DNA of 64,000 nt from Paraburkholderia sp. LEh10. Its GTDB lineage: Bacteria > Pseudomonadota > Gammaproteobacteria > Burkholderiales > Burkholderiaceae. The number at the start of each line of letters is the position of its first letter. Position 1 is the first letter of the stretch. The stretch covers positions 124,001-188,000 of the forward strand of contig NZ_JAGIPX010000001.1 of NCBI RefSeq assembly GCF_017814945.1. Reading direction: 5' to 3'. Below are positions 45,517 to 54,285 of this stretch, in pieces. The notes under the pieces were generated by a model. The model made no database searches and was not told the origin of the DNA. It worked only from the letters and a program-made list of their open reading frames with translations. Position numbers and translations under genes: made by a program.

Positions 45517-46605
45517 TCATGGTTCCAACGTACTATCGTGGCCACCGCTCCCGGCGACCGCCCGAAGCCGCGGGCGAGTCGCCGCGGTCAAGCTGGCATA
45601 GACGTCGAGATAGCGCTGCGCCATCGTGGTCGAAGTGAAGCGATGTTCGAACCGCTCGCGCACTTTGCTACGCGAAAGAGCAGCGAGTCGAGTCGCGGCG
45701 CGCGCGGCCCCATCGACATCGTCGACGACGTAACCCGTCACGCCGTGCTCGATCACTTCTGGCACAGAACCGCGCTTGAACGCGATGACGGGCGTGCCAC
45801 ATGCCATCGCTTCGATCATTGCCAGACCGAACGGTTCGGGCCAGTCAATCGGGAACAGCAGCGCAAGGGCGCCCGACAGGAATTCGGACTTCTCAACCTC
45901 GTTGATTTCGCCAAGGAAATCGACATGTGGCTGCGCCAGCAGCGGCTCGATAACCTTCCGGAAATAGGCTTCGTCGGCCTTGTCGACCTTTGCGGCGATC
46001 TTGAGGGGAAACCCTGCGCGGGCGGCGATTTCGACAGCGAGATCGACGCGCTTTTCCGGAGAGGCCCGGCCGAGGAAGGCCAGGTAGGTCGGCCGCACAT
46101 GCGGCTGCGGGGTCAGCAGATCCACGGGCACACCGTGGTGGATGGTATCGAGCCAGTTTGCTGCGGGAAGAGGCGCCCTCTGAGAATCCGAGATTGACAC
46201 CACCGGCACCTGAGGAAACAGGTCGAAAACGGGCCGCAGCTCGGGCAAGTCGAGACGCCCGTGCAGCGTGGTCACGAAGGGCGTTTGCATCTGCGAGAAG
46301 ACAGGAAACGGCAGATAGCTGAGATGGAAATGAAGGATATCGAACTCATGTGCGCGGCGGCGGACGTGTTCAAGCATCGCGAGATGCGGCGCGAGCGGAT
46401 CGCAAATTGAACGGTCGAGGCGTAGCGAATGCGGCCAAGCGGCCTCCAGGTGCGCGCGCGTGCGTGAATCGCCGCTCGCGAACAACGTGACGTCATGGCC
46501 GAGAGCGACCAGCGCCTCCGTCAAATATGAGACTACTCGTTCTGTTCCGCCATAAAGTGCTGGGGGCACGGCCTCTTCTAAAGGGGCGATCTGTGCGATA
46601 CGCAT
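45517..46605 (-). CDS. Family 4 glycosyltransferase (362 aa)
   Basis: Complete GT-B enzyme: MRIAQIAPLEEAVPPALYGG and TERVVSYLTEALVALGHDVT at the start, FLGRASPEKRVDLAVEIAAR in the middle and the donor-site block DWPEPFGLAMIEAMACGTPV. It is clearly paralogous to the GT4 at 26319 (same start, same blocks), while the short tail (RPRLRAVAGSGGHDSTLEP) differs. ggag lies 9 bp before the ATG. Substrate unknown. Confidence 0.9.
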   Translation of the reverse strand: MRIAQIAPLEEAVPPALYGGTERVVSYLTEALVALGHDVTLFASGDSRTRAHLEAAWPHSLRLDRSICDPLAPHLAMLEHVRRRAHEFDILHFHLSYLPFPVFSQMQTPFVTTLHGRLDLPELRPVFDLFPQVPVVSISDSQRAPLPAANWLDTIHHGVPVDLLTPQPHVRPTYLAFLGRASPEKRVDLAVEIAARAGFPLKIAAKVDKADEAYFRKVIEPLLAQPHVDFLGEINEVEKSEFLSGALALLFPIDWPEPFGLAMIEAMACGTPVIAFKRGSVPEVIEHGVTGYVVDDVDGAARAATRLAALSRSKVRERFEHRFTSTTMAQRYLDVYASLTAATRPRLRAVAGSGGHDSTLEP

Positions 46606-47020
46606 CGGACAACTCCATTAGGTGCTGATCTTGGGGATACATGCAGACGCGGAACGGGGTCCACTCGTCCCGCCTGCTCAAGCGGGGCGTCGGCGTGTGC
46701 TCCGACGCGAAAGCACGAACAACCTGCATATGGCGTTCCCGGGACGTGCACATCGACGTGGAGTACCGCCGCGTTGTGAATTCGGCGGGTGGGCGATGGC
46801 GAAAGCGCGACGATTCCCCGTTGCACCACCGGCTCACCGCAGCGTTTGTCAAAATGGCATGTCGCTTTGTGAGCATTAACCGCCAATTTTTAGGGCCAGC
46901 GCGATTAGGCCGTTGCGCACGACGGGGCCCGCGCCCTGCAAGGATTCGGAACACACCTGTTCTCTGACGGCGATTGCCGCGAAGGCCTCGGAAACCCGTC
47001 TTCCCGAATGGCCGGCGTGA
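46606..47020. other. 415-bp stretch without a recognised gene
   Basis: Upstream of the GT4 gene (46605) and downstream of the 47021 gene, both on the minus strand. Short frames on both strands lack signatures. It should hold the GT4 promoter. Confidence 0.4.
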
Positions 47021-47275
47021 TCAATGACTGCTCGCCGACTGCTGCTCGAGCCACCCGTCGATGACCGCGCGCGCCCTCGTCTGCATCGCCACTGTCAAAG
47101 TAAGCGCACTAGCCTTTTCTTTGTTCGCGTGACCTGCAAACGCTGGAGGCACCTCGCGCGGTTCCTGTCCGTCACTGCGCGCGAAGGATACGCTGCAGGT
47201 CAGCCGTGCGCCGGCCTGTTCCAACCGCATGAGGACGACAAACCCCCGATATGTTTCTATCTCGCAGGCCATCAT
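47021..47275 (-). CDS. Small hypothetical protein (84 aa)
   Basis: The product starts MMACEIETYRGFVVLMRLEQ and has one cysteine-bearing beta stretch (LTCSVSFARSDGQEPREV) and a C-terminal helix (MQTRARAVIDGWLEQQ). Small Burkholderia proteins beginning with an EIETYRG-like motif are familiar but uncharacterised. gaggg lies 4-7 bp before the tandem ATGs at 47275/47272, so the exact start is ambiguous. Confidence 0.6.
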   Translation of the reverse strand: MMACEIETYRGFVVLMRLEQAGARLTCSVSFARSDGQEPREVPPAFAGHANKEKASALTLTVAMQTRARAVIDGWLEQQSASSH

Positions 47276-47484
47276 GCCCTCTCAGTTCCGTTTCTCAAAT
47301 GGCACGCGGTGACCATGTCGTCATCCCGAACTTGCCAATACGATTTGCGCAACAGACGTTCCTGCAGTCGACGTACCGAGCCAGCGCTGCTGATCGCCGA
47401 TCAGCGAGCTCAACGGCTCGCGAGACGCGCAGACTGGCTCATTTAAAGGCTGCTCTCGGATCGATCCCGTTTCATAGCGTGTAC

Positions 47485-47955
47485 TCAATTGCGTCCATGT
47501 CTTGCCACGCCCTGCAAGCCAGGCAAATTGCCCCGATCGTCGTGCACCGACAGGCAGTCTTCGATCCGCTCGATGCCCGGGACGGCCGCAATTTCCCGTA
47601 TAACGCGATCGTGGTCGGCAGCGGGAACTTCTCCGCCGACGCACGCCACGCCGTGGTCCACGCGAACATCGACCGAGCGCGGATTGGCGATTACGTGGCC
47701 CAGTCTGGAACGCGCGCGCTCCGTCAGCTGCAGGTCGCTGGCAGGCGCACTCGATACTGCGTTGTGCAGCATCCCATACGCGCGTCCAGCGACCTTTCGC
47801 GCCTGAGCCTGTGAGCTCTTCCTGATCCTGCGCGAGGTCGCGCCCATCTTGTCGCGCAGCATCGCCCGTCGCCGCTTGCCCAACTGACTGTCGAAGTAGT
47901 ACATCGCAGCGGCACCGAGCGCCGCCGCCGCGACACCCCTCAAAAATGCTCTCAC
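47485..47955 (-). CDS. BON-domain protein with N-terminal membrane helix (156 aa)
   Basis: A hydrophobic N-terminal helix (FLRGVAAAALGAAAMYYFDS) and a basic stretch precede a BON domain: LTERARSRLGHVIANPRSVD, then VRVDHGVACVGGEVPAADHD and AAVPGIERIEDCLSVHD. BON domains bind phospholipids and often protect against osmotic stress. The GTG at 47955 is chosen because ggagg lies 5-6 bp before it; the longer open frame to 48051 has no such site. Confidence 0.82.
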   Translation of the reverse strand: MRAFLRGVAAAALGAAAMYYFDSQLGKRRRAMLRDKMGATSRRIRKSSQAQARKVAGRAYGMLHNAVSSAPASDLQLTERARSRLGHVIANPRSVDVRVDHGVACVGGEVPAADHDRVIREIAAVPGIERIEDCLSVHDDRGNLPGLQGVARHGRN

Positions 47956-48086
47956 GTTCGCCTCCGTTCGTCGCCCTGGTTGCTGCATCACGGGCGAGCA
48001 TCGCACGTACCTACCGTCCGACCCGTCGCATCCGAACGCCGCACTCATCAATCACCGATCCGTTCGCGCACCAGAACCCATGCAAG

Positions 48087-48629
48087 TCAATCGCGTTCGC
48101 CGCGCGTCGTGGAGTCGTTGCCAAGATGCTTGCCGGCCATCTGATCGGAGCCGGTCGCTTCGGCCAGCTGCTTGGCGAAGCAGTGCGCGTCGCTCTGGGT
48201 AGCATATATTCCGAAACGTTCGACACGCGTAAAACCATTGCGCTCATAAAAGGCAATCGCGCGACGGTTGATCGCACGCGTTTCGGCCACCAGCGTTCGA
48301 TAGCCGGCTGTAACGGCTTCGACTTCCAGCATTTGCAGAATCGCTGCACCGACGCCCAAAGAATTCGGCCTGCTGTAGATGCGCTTCAATTCCGCGACGC
48401 CATCGTCATGTCGCCGGAACGCTCCGCAGCCAAGTGGCACGCCTTGCACCGTTCTCGCGACGACGAACGCGCCGCGAGCCGAACAGAATTCTTCAACGCT
48501 GAATCTCGATCGCCCGCCGTCACCCGAGTAAAGAGCGAGCGTCGCACTGAGTTCGTCCAGTAGAGTCTGTGCGTCCTGAGAGTGTGGGTCTTCGCGGCGA
48601 ACGATGACTGTCATGGCAGATTGCGTCAC
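48087..48629 (-). CDS. GNAT family N-acetyltransferase (180 aa)
   Basis: The acetyl-CoA site is visible in ELKRIYSRPNSLGVGAAILQ (the usual R/Q-x-x-G-x-G/A loop is Leu-Gly-Val-Gly here), followed by TLVAETRAINRRAIAFYERN and the GFTRVERFGIY end of the fold. The first residues (MTQSAMTVIVRREDPHSQ) are short. GTG at 48629 has ggag 7-8 bp upstream; ATG at 48614 is an alternative. Substrate unknown. Confidence 0.88.
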   Translation of the reverse strand: MTQSAMTVIVRREDPHSQDAQTLLDELSATLALYSGDGGRSRFSVEEFCSARGAFVVARTVQGVPLGCGAFRRHDDGVAELKRIYSRPNSLGVGAAILQMLEVEAVTAGYRTLVAETRAINRRAIAFYERNGFTRVERFGIYATQSDAHCFAKQLAEATGSDQMAGKHLGNDSTTRGERD

Positions 48630-49022
48630 GTGTAGTCTCCGTCTTGCTCGTCAAAAGGTGTCCGATGGCCAGCAAGATCAGTTCCTTGAACTGTTGTATG
48701 CTTCGCCGTCGTACATGAGCCGGAAATCGTATGTGACTTATTTGTCAGCGTAGAAAATGATACACACACGTTAAAGACGGCCGGGCCATGGGACTTACGC
48801 ACGCGCAGTGCATCGTCGCAGGATCGGAACCTGGTCGTCGTGTGGCGGGAGAAGCCGCGCGGCTCGGACCATCAGGCGTGAATGCCCGACCGCACGGTGA
48901 GCGCGGGATCCGATGAACAGTAAGCATGGCGTTCCGGGCGCCCAGAGACGCATCGACACGACGGATCGAGCGGACATGCCGCCACTCGCGATCGCCGAAG
49001 AGCCGGGCATTGCCCCAATTAG
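48630..49022. other. 393-bp stretch without a recognised gene
   Basis: Upstream of the GNAT gene and downstream of the TetR unit, both minus strand. A frame at 48745-49194 shows no family signature. No terminator was resolved. Confidence 0.35.
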
Positions 49023-49223
49023 TCAGCCATGGGTTACGCCCGGAAACGGACTGTGCCAATCCATCCAGTCGTATGAGTCGCTGGATTGGGCCCATGCCCA
49101 ATTCGCTGAAGAAGCGGGAGAAATCGCAACGACGGCACCCTTCGCCGAGGAATCCAGGCTCATGCCGTCGTTGGTGCCACATTCGGTATCGCAATTGTGG
49201 GACGCGTTGCTATCGTGATTCAT
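49023..49223 (-). CDS. Possible small orphan protein downstream of tetR (66 aa)
   Basis: ATG at 49223 is preceded by gaggtg and opens MNHDSNASHNCDTECGTNDG, then a Ser/Ala stretch and a Trp-rich C-terminus (NWAWAQ, YDWMDWHSPFPG). It begins 19 bp after the TetR stop on the same strand, so it could be co-transcribed. Four tryptophans and two cysteines in 66 residues are unusual. No family recognised; low certainty. Confidence 0.3.
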   Translation of the reverse strand: MNHDSNASHNCDTECGTNDGMSLDSSAKGAVVAISPASSANWAWAQSSDSYDWMDWHSPFPGVTHG

Positions 49224-49242
49224 TGCCACCTCGTTCAAAGGT

Positions 49243-49908
49243 TCAGGTGCACGACGCTGTCGCGCTCGCAGGATGCTCTTCAACCCGTATCTCCCCCGCT
49301 TGTCGCGACAGCACCCACGAAAGGAATTGCGCTAGCACGGATTGAATCGCCTGGTCGGTCGCTGTCTGCGGATTGCACATCCTGAGAAACTGCACGCCAT
49401 CGCACAGGCTCGCGAGGCTGAGCGCGAACGTGTCTACGTCAACGGACAACCCTCTGTCGCCATCCGCCACGAGCGTCCGTATGTGGGCACCGACCTGCAG
49501 GAGTTTTTCGCGCCGGAACGCACGAACACGCTCGCCAAACGCGTTGTCGCGGCGTGCAAGGAGTTGCGCCTCGACCCAGAGCGGGAAGCTATCGCTTTCG
49601 ACATAGTCCCTGCTGTAGTAAGCGATCGCGCGCGCCTGCGCCTCCTCGGGCGTGCCGCGATCCTCAACGATGGCTTGCAGTTTGGCCCGCGCCTCATCGC
49701 GATCGCGCCGCAAAAGCTCCGTCAGCAGTTCCTGTTTGCCGCAGAAATTGGAGTAGAACGCGCCACGCGTATAACCGGCGGCTTCAACGATGTCTTCCAC
49801 GCTCGTAGCGGCCACGCCCTTCTCCAGGAAGATGGTTCGTGCGGCGTCAAACAGGCGCTCCCGCGTCTGCTCTCTTCTGCGCGCGTGCGTCAGGCGTTCT
49901 GGCTTCAT
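49243..49908 (-). CDS. TetR family transcriptional regulator (221 aa)
   Basis: The N-terminal helix-turn-helix is clear: REQTRERLFDAARTIFLEKG and VAATSVEDIVEAAGYTRGAF with YSNFCGKQELL. The rest (residues 70-221) is the variable ligand domain. It would repress until a ligand binds. The start at 49908 (MKPERL) gives the usual about 10 residues before the first helix but lacks a clear ribosome site; the frame is open to 50088. A sigma-70-like promoter lies at 50014-50042, with the start of transcription near 50006. It is probably a local regulator of the neighbouring molybdoenzyme genes. Confidence 0.9.
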   Translation of the reverse strand: MKPERLTHARRREQTRERLFDAARTIFLEKGVAATSVEDIVEAAGYTRGAFYSNFCGKQELLTELLRRDRDEARAKLQAIVEDRGTPEEAQARAIAYYSRDYVESDSFPLWVEAQLLARRDNAFGERVRAFRREKLLQVGAHIRTLVADGDRGLSVDVDTFALSLASLCDGVQFLRMCNPQTATDQAIQSVLAQFLSWVLSRQAGEIRVEEHPASATASCT

Positions 49909-50013
49909 GGCATAGCTTACGATGACGTCGCCGTCTTGATTCGCCGAGGGAGCGAGCCAATCAGATGGCGGTTTCTCAACAAGTCCGTCGACACGATGCG
50001 GCGGAATAGCGAT

Positions 50014-50042
50014 ATTAGACTCATAACTGATGCATTCGTCAA
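50014..50042 (-). promoter_or_regulatory. Sigma-70-like promoter and shared operator-like element before tetR
   Basis: Reading the minus strand: TTGACG (50042-50037), a 17-bp spacer and TCTAAT (50019-50014). The spacer contains atcagttatgag, which recurs as atcagctatgag in the promoter at 60068-60096. Both the spacing and the spacer are shared, so a common DNA-binding protein is likely. Confidence 0.65.
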
Positions 50043-50206
50043 TATACAGAATGAGGGCACGAATCAACGAGGAGTCGACCTGGTACATGCAGCGCCTACT
50101 GCGGCTGCAACCGGTTGCCCATCATGCTCGCTCGCCCGCTTTGGGCCTGCCTGAAGCCAGCGACGGAGCGGTCTGCTGTTTCAGGTAAGGGCGGCCCCGT
50201 TGCGCC

Positions 50207-51070
50207 TCATGCGGCTTCGACCGCGCGGGTCGATTGCACAAGGCTGATTTCGCCCAAGTACACGCTTTCGCCCAGTTCGCATTCACGCGATGCATTGCCC
50301 ATCGCATGGTGAATCTCGATCCGGTAGATGCCGCTATCTTTCGCGAGGCCGTCGAACCGGAAATCGCCGAACGCGTCGGAGACTGTTTCCGCAACCCTCT
50401 GACCGCCCGAATATAGGACAGCGGCAGCACCAGCGACGCACTCTACGACGCCGCCCACCCGCGCACTGACACTTCCACCGACGAAGCAGCTTTCCCAGCG
50501 TTCGAGGCCGCCGTACCACACGCGAGGCTTCGTGCCCAGGTGCGGCCGCAAAACCTGGAGCCCTTCGCGCCGGGCTTTTTCCGCCATCGCGGCGTCATCG
50601 AGCCTGACCGTCTCGAACACGCCAGTGGGGCAAGCCTGTTCGCATCGCGGATGTGGCCAGCCCTGGTCCAGCAGGTGCGCATCGAAGATCCAGGTCTGCG
50701 GTAGCTGCAGTTCCTCGTTCCACACGATCGCCTTGTACGGACAGGACTTGACGATGTCCTTCCGGCCTCGTGCCTTGTCCGGGTCGATGATGACGATGCC
50801 GTCGGCGCGCTTGCGGACCGCGTCACCGCCCACACGCATGCAGGGCGCTTCGTCGCAGTGATTGCACATCACCGGCAGGTACGTCGTTTCGACCATGTGG
50901 GAATCGCCCTGCACGCGGCGCAGGATGCGAACGGGGCTCTCGGCACGGGCCTCGGCGGGCGCGGAGTAACCGGGGAAATCGTTTCCAACGTGCTCATCGC
51001 GCGCAGCGATGACGCAGTTCTGGCAGTTCTCGCATTGGCCGACCTTGATAACCAGGTTCCACTTGCTCAT
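50207..51070 (-). CDS. 4Fe-4S dicluster electron-transfer subunit of molybdoenzyme, transhydroxylase beta-like (287 aa)
   Basis: Cysteine blocks typical of DMSO-reductase-family beta subunits are present: CENCQNC, MCNHCDEAPC, CPYKAI and CEQACPTGVFETV. After about residue 200 the protein continues with a beta-sandwich domain (SARVGGVVECVAGAAAVLYS, then VAETVSDAFGDFRFDGLAKD and IYRIEIHHAMG) resembling the Cna-B-like C-terminal domain of the pyrogallol-phloroglucinol transhydroxylase beta subunit. Usual beta subunits lack this. The start at 51070 has ggag 6 bp upstream; the gap to the large-subunit stop is 10 bp, so they form one complex. Confidence 0.85.
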   Translation of the reverse strand: MSKWNLVIKVGQCENCQNCVIAARDEHVGNDFPGYSAPAEARAESPVRILRRVQGDSHMVETTYLPVMCNHCDEAPCMRVGGDAVRKRADGIVIIDPDKARGRKDIVKSCPYKAIVWNEELQLPQTWIFDAHLLDQGWPHPRCEQACPTGVFETVRLDDAAMAEKARREGLQVLRPHLGTKPRVWYGGLERWESCFVGGSVSARVGGVVECVAGAAAVLYSGGQRVAETVSDAFGDFRFDGLAKDSGIYRIEIHHAMGNASRECELGESVYLGEISLVQSTRAVEAA

Positions 51071-51080
51071 TGCTTGCTCC

Positions 51081-54059
51081 TTACGCTGCGCGACCGAACA
51101 GGAACGTATCCGCGCCTTTCCACTTTTCAACCTGCACGAGACATGAATTCGGACTCATGCTGCTTGTGCCCGCGGTTTGCGGCCGGTCGGGCGTCAGCAT
51201 GTTCATGCAACCGCCGATTTCAACGCGCTCGCCGTCTACTTCGATCAGATGGAATTCGGCACTCGCCTCGTATGACTTGACCACGCCTGCAGTGACCAGG
51301 GGCGACACGTCAGCCGCACAGATGACGGCGCCCCGGTCGTTGTAGACCTTGACGAGATCGCGATGGGCAATGCCCCGGGCCGCCGCGTCGGCGGGCCCGA
51401 GCCGCAGCAGCCAGAAGCGATGCCCCCCAATCAACGCGCGATGATCTTCGACGCTGTTAACCGACGAGTTCTTGCCGTCGCAATGCGTGTGGAAGCTGTA
51501 CCGGCTGTGAGTAGCGATCAGTTGCAGCGGATAGCGCTGAGCCAGTTCGGAGCGCAGCCCCTCCCACGACGGAATGTACCGGTTCAGCGCCGGGCGCTCG
51601 GGGTTGTCCGCGGTGTGCCTTTTCAGCAATTCCGGCACGAACTCGAGCTTGCCACTAGGCGTCTGCAGACCCATGCCGAATTTTTCAGCGTACTGCGATG
51701 GCATCGGATGCGGTTCCGGCAGGTCCTTTCGCCGGCCTTGCGCGAACCAGCGCATGTCCACTGGATGTCGCAACTCTGGCTTTTCGGGCGGCACGACGAA
51801 ATAGCCTTTCCGGCAGAAGTCGCGCCACGAAATGTGATCCGGCAGATCGGAAGAGTCGAATACCCGCTTGACCCAGTCGAGTTCGCCGCATCCCTCGGTG
51901 AACACGCCGCCAAGACCGAGACGGGTCAAAATCGCGGTGAAGATGTCGTAATCTGAGCGGGACTCACCCAGAGGCTCGATGCATTTGTGCTGCAGCGTCA
52001 CCATGCGATGATTGACCGTGTTAAAGCCATGATGCGCGTAGCCGCCGGAATTCGACCATTCGCCAATGTCCCAACGCTCCAGCGACGTGCACGCCGGCAG
52101 GATGATGTCGGCGAACTGCGCCTCGCCCTCCATCCAGATCGACTGGTTGACCACGAACTCGATGCTCGAATGCCGGTACGCGTCGGCCCAGCGTCCGGAT
52201 TTCGTCACTGTGCTGAAAGCGGACCCGCCATAGCGATAAATCATGTGGATCGGCGAGTATCCGGGCATGGGGTAACTGAACGGCGCGAATTGCGCTTCCT
52301 GCGACATGCCATCCCAGAGATAGCCCGTCGCATGCCCGTTGATGATGGCATCCGGTAACTGCTGCCGCGGAACCATCTGCTTGACGGGATTCATGGTCAG
52401 GATGTGCGGCATGCGCTGATAGTTATTCACCGCATTCGCGGTCCACGCAAGGTCGCCCGACATGCCGCCGTCCGCGTAGCCTGGAAAGTAAAAATGCAGA
52501 TCGTGCGGAACACCGATCTCGAGACAGCCGAAATTCACGCCGGGCTTGCCCCAGCCCTGCATCGCCATCATCATGATCATGCAACGCGCCCATTGCGCTC
52601 CCGTCGCACCGCGCCCCGCCCCACCGAATCCCGCGCCCGTCATCCCGACAGCCAGATAGACCTTCTTCTTCCCCCACAGACGCGCGAGCGCGCGAACGTC
52701 CTTGGCGGGCACGCCCGTTTCCTGTTCCTGCCATTCCGGGGTTTTCGGCACGCCATCCGTTTTGCCTGTCAGATAGGCCTGCCACTCGTCAAACCCGGTC
52801 GTACGGCTAGCGACGTATTGCTTGTCGTACAGACCCTCGGTCACCCACACATACATGATGGCAGTGGCAAGCGCCGCATCCGTTTGCGGCCGTATTGGAA
52901 CCCAGCGGCCGCCCAGCAGCTGCGCGGTCGGATTGCAGTGCGGATCGATATGGACGAACTCGATGCCGAGTTCCTTGGCCCACAAGCGCCGCGGCGTCCC
53001 CTCGAACCCCGCGTAGGCGCCGTTGGTGCTCTCCGGGTCGCAGGACCAGAAGACGATCATGTCGGCTTCCTTCAGGCAGTCCTCGATGCCACCATAGCCC
53101 GACGGCACGCCAACGCGCATCGAGTTGCCGAAGTGATGCATCGCGCCCCAGTACCATCCTTCCCAGCTGTCCGGATTCGCAGCCACTCGCGTAAAGCCAA
53201 TAAGGTTGGCAAAGCGCGTGAGCGCGCTGAGGTAGTAGCCGATATTGCCCCACTGGTGATGCGACGACATGGGGAACGTGATGGACCCGGGACCGTGCAC
53301 GCGCTTTTGCCGGTTGATTTCTTTAGCGACGATGTCCAGCGCCTCGTCCCAGCTGATCGGCACATAGCCGGACTTGCCGCGGTTCTGCGGGTTGCGCTCA
53401 CCGTCAGGATTGAAGTCGACCCGCTTCATTGGATGCAGAATGCGCTTGTCCGAATAGACGAGCGACTTGATCGCCAACGCGTGGGGCGCGACTAGACCGC
53501 GCCGTGGCGGGGCGAAACGGCGCCCGCGCGCCTCGATCTCCCAGCTCGAAGCATCCTTGCTGTCCAGATCGATAGGCGTCACGCGCACGATGCGATCGTC
53601 CTTCACGTAGACGAACAAAGGTCCGCCGTTTGTGCAGGTGGTATAGCGGCGCGTTCCATCCCGCATCGGCGTGCCCATCGGCAGGCTGACCGTTTGCATC
53701 ATGCTCAGCGTTTGCATGAGCCAGACCAGCAGCTCATCGTCGCCTTCCGTGACGACCTTGAAATTCTTTGCCGCGTGGATGATCTCTGCCTGATCTGGAC
53801 TCGGCGAAAAAAACTTCAGCGCGGTAGCGGCATCCTTGAAAAGCATGGACACGTCCGGCTGTGGGTGGGAGCCTGCGCTCGACCGGATGCGGCCGTTTCT
53901 GATCTCGATGGCCCGACCGATGCTTCGATCCATCAGCCCGATCCAGGCAACGACCTCACGTTCCTTCAGGCGCTCACGATACTCGGGAAAGCGGCGTGCC
54001 GTCAGCTCGAGCACTTTGGGCAACGCAAACAGAATCGATTTGAACAGCTGGCGTTTCAT
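51081..54059 (-). CDS. Molybdopterin oxidoreductase large subunit, pyrogallol-transhydroxylase-like, with N-terminal SCP2-like domain (992 aa)
   Basis: From about residue 145 it follows transhydroxylase alpha subunits: CTNGGPLFVYVKDDRIVRVT, then SDKRILHPMKRVDF, SHHQWGNIGYYLSALTRFAN and PDSWEGWYWGAMHHFG, with the C-terminal molybdopterin-binding GGCMNMLTPDRPQTAG. The alpha family binds bis-MGD without an Fe-S cluster of its own. The N-terminal about 120 residues (REVVAWIGLMDRSIGRAIEI, then DVSMLFKDAATALKFFSPSP) look like an SCP2 sterol-carrier domain, which is not part of known transhydroxylases. The start at 54059 has gggga upstream. Substrate: likely a phenolic compound; hydroxylation or hydroxyl transfer is inference. 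Confidence 0.85.
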   Translation of the reverse strand: MKRQLFKSILFALPKVLELTARRFPEYRERLKEREVVAWIGLMDRSIGRAIEIRNGRIRSSAGSHPQPDVSMLFKDAATALKFFSPSPDQAEIIHAAKNFKVVTEGDDELLVWLMQTLSMMQTVSLPMGTPMRDGTRRYTTCTNGGPLFVYVKDDRIVRVTPIDLDSKDASSWEIEARGRRFAPPRRGLVAPHALAIKSLVYSDKRILHPMKRVDFNPDGERNPQNRGKSGYVPISWDEALDIVAKEINRQKRVHGPGSITFPMSSHHQWGNIGYYLSALTRFANLIGFTRVAANPDSWEGWYWGAMHHFGNSMRVGVPSGYGGIEDCLKEADMIVFWSCDPESTNGAYAGFEGTPRRLWAKELGIEFVHIDPHCNPTAQLLGGRWVPIRPQTDAALATAIMYVWVTEGLYDKQYVASRTTGFDEWQAYLTGKTDGVPKTPEWQEQETGVPAKDVRALARLWGKKKVYLAVGMTGAGFGGAGRGATGAQWARCMIMMMAMQGWGKPGVNFGCLEIGVPHDLHFYFPGYADGGMSGDLAWTANAVNNYQRMPHILTMNPVKQMVPRQQLPDAIINGHATGYLWDGMSQEAQFAPFSYPMPGYSPIHMIYRYGGSAFSTVTKSGRWADAYRHSSIEFVVNQSIWMEGEAQFADIILPACTSLERWDIGEWSNSGGYAHHGFNTVNHRMVTLQHKCIEPLGESRSDYDIFTAILTRLGLGGVFTEGCGELDWVKRVFDSSDLPDHISWRDFCRKGYFVVPPEKPELRHPVDMRWFAQGRRKDLPEPHPMPSQYAEKFGMGLQTPSGKLEFVPELLKRHTADNPERPALNRYIPSWEGLRSELAQRYPLQLIATHSRYSFHTHCDGKNSSVNSVEDHRALIGGHRFWLLRLGPADAAARGIAHRDLVKVYNDRGAVICAADVSPLVTAGVVKSYEASAEFHLIEVDGERVEIGGCMNMLTPDRPQTAGTSSMSPNSCLVQVEKWKGADTFLFGRAA

Positions 54060-54285
54060 CGCTTCCCCCGAAACAAAACATTGCCGTAAAGGGATAGTGC
54101 GCATGCGGGCGCAACCGCTGCGCCTGCGCGGCTTAACGGATTTATGCGGCGTGTAGTCATGTCCGGGCGCGCGTGGTCAGCTTTTCTGGAAGGGCCACTT
54201 TCGACCTCTTTTTGGTGCATTGGAATCTCTTGACTGGTTGTAGGCCTACCGCCGATCAGGCAAAGCAAAATGCCATGTGCTCGGG

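Noticed and set aside
48745..49194. 149-codon minus-strand frame between the GNAT and tetR genes
   Set aside because: No family signature, no start signal and overlap with a better-supported small frame at 49023-49223.
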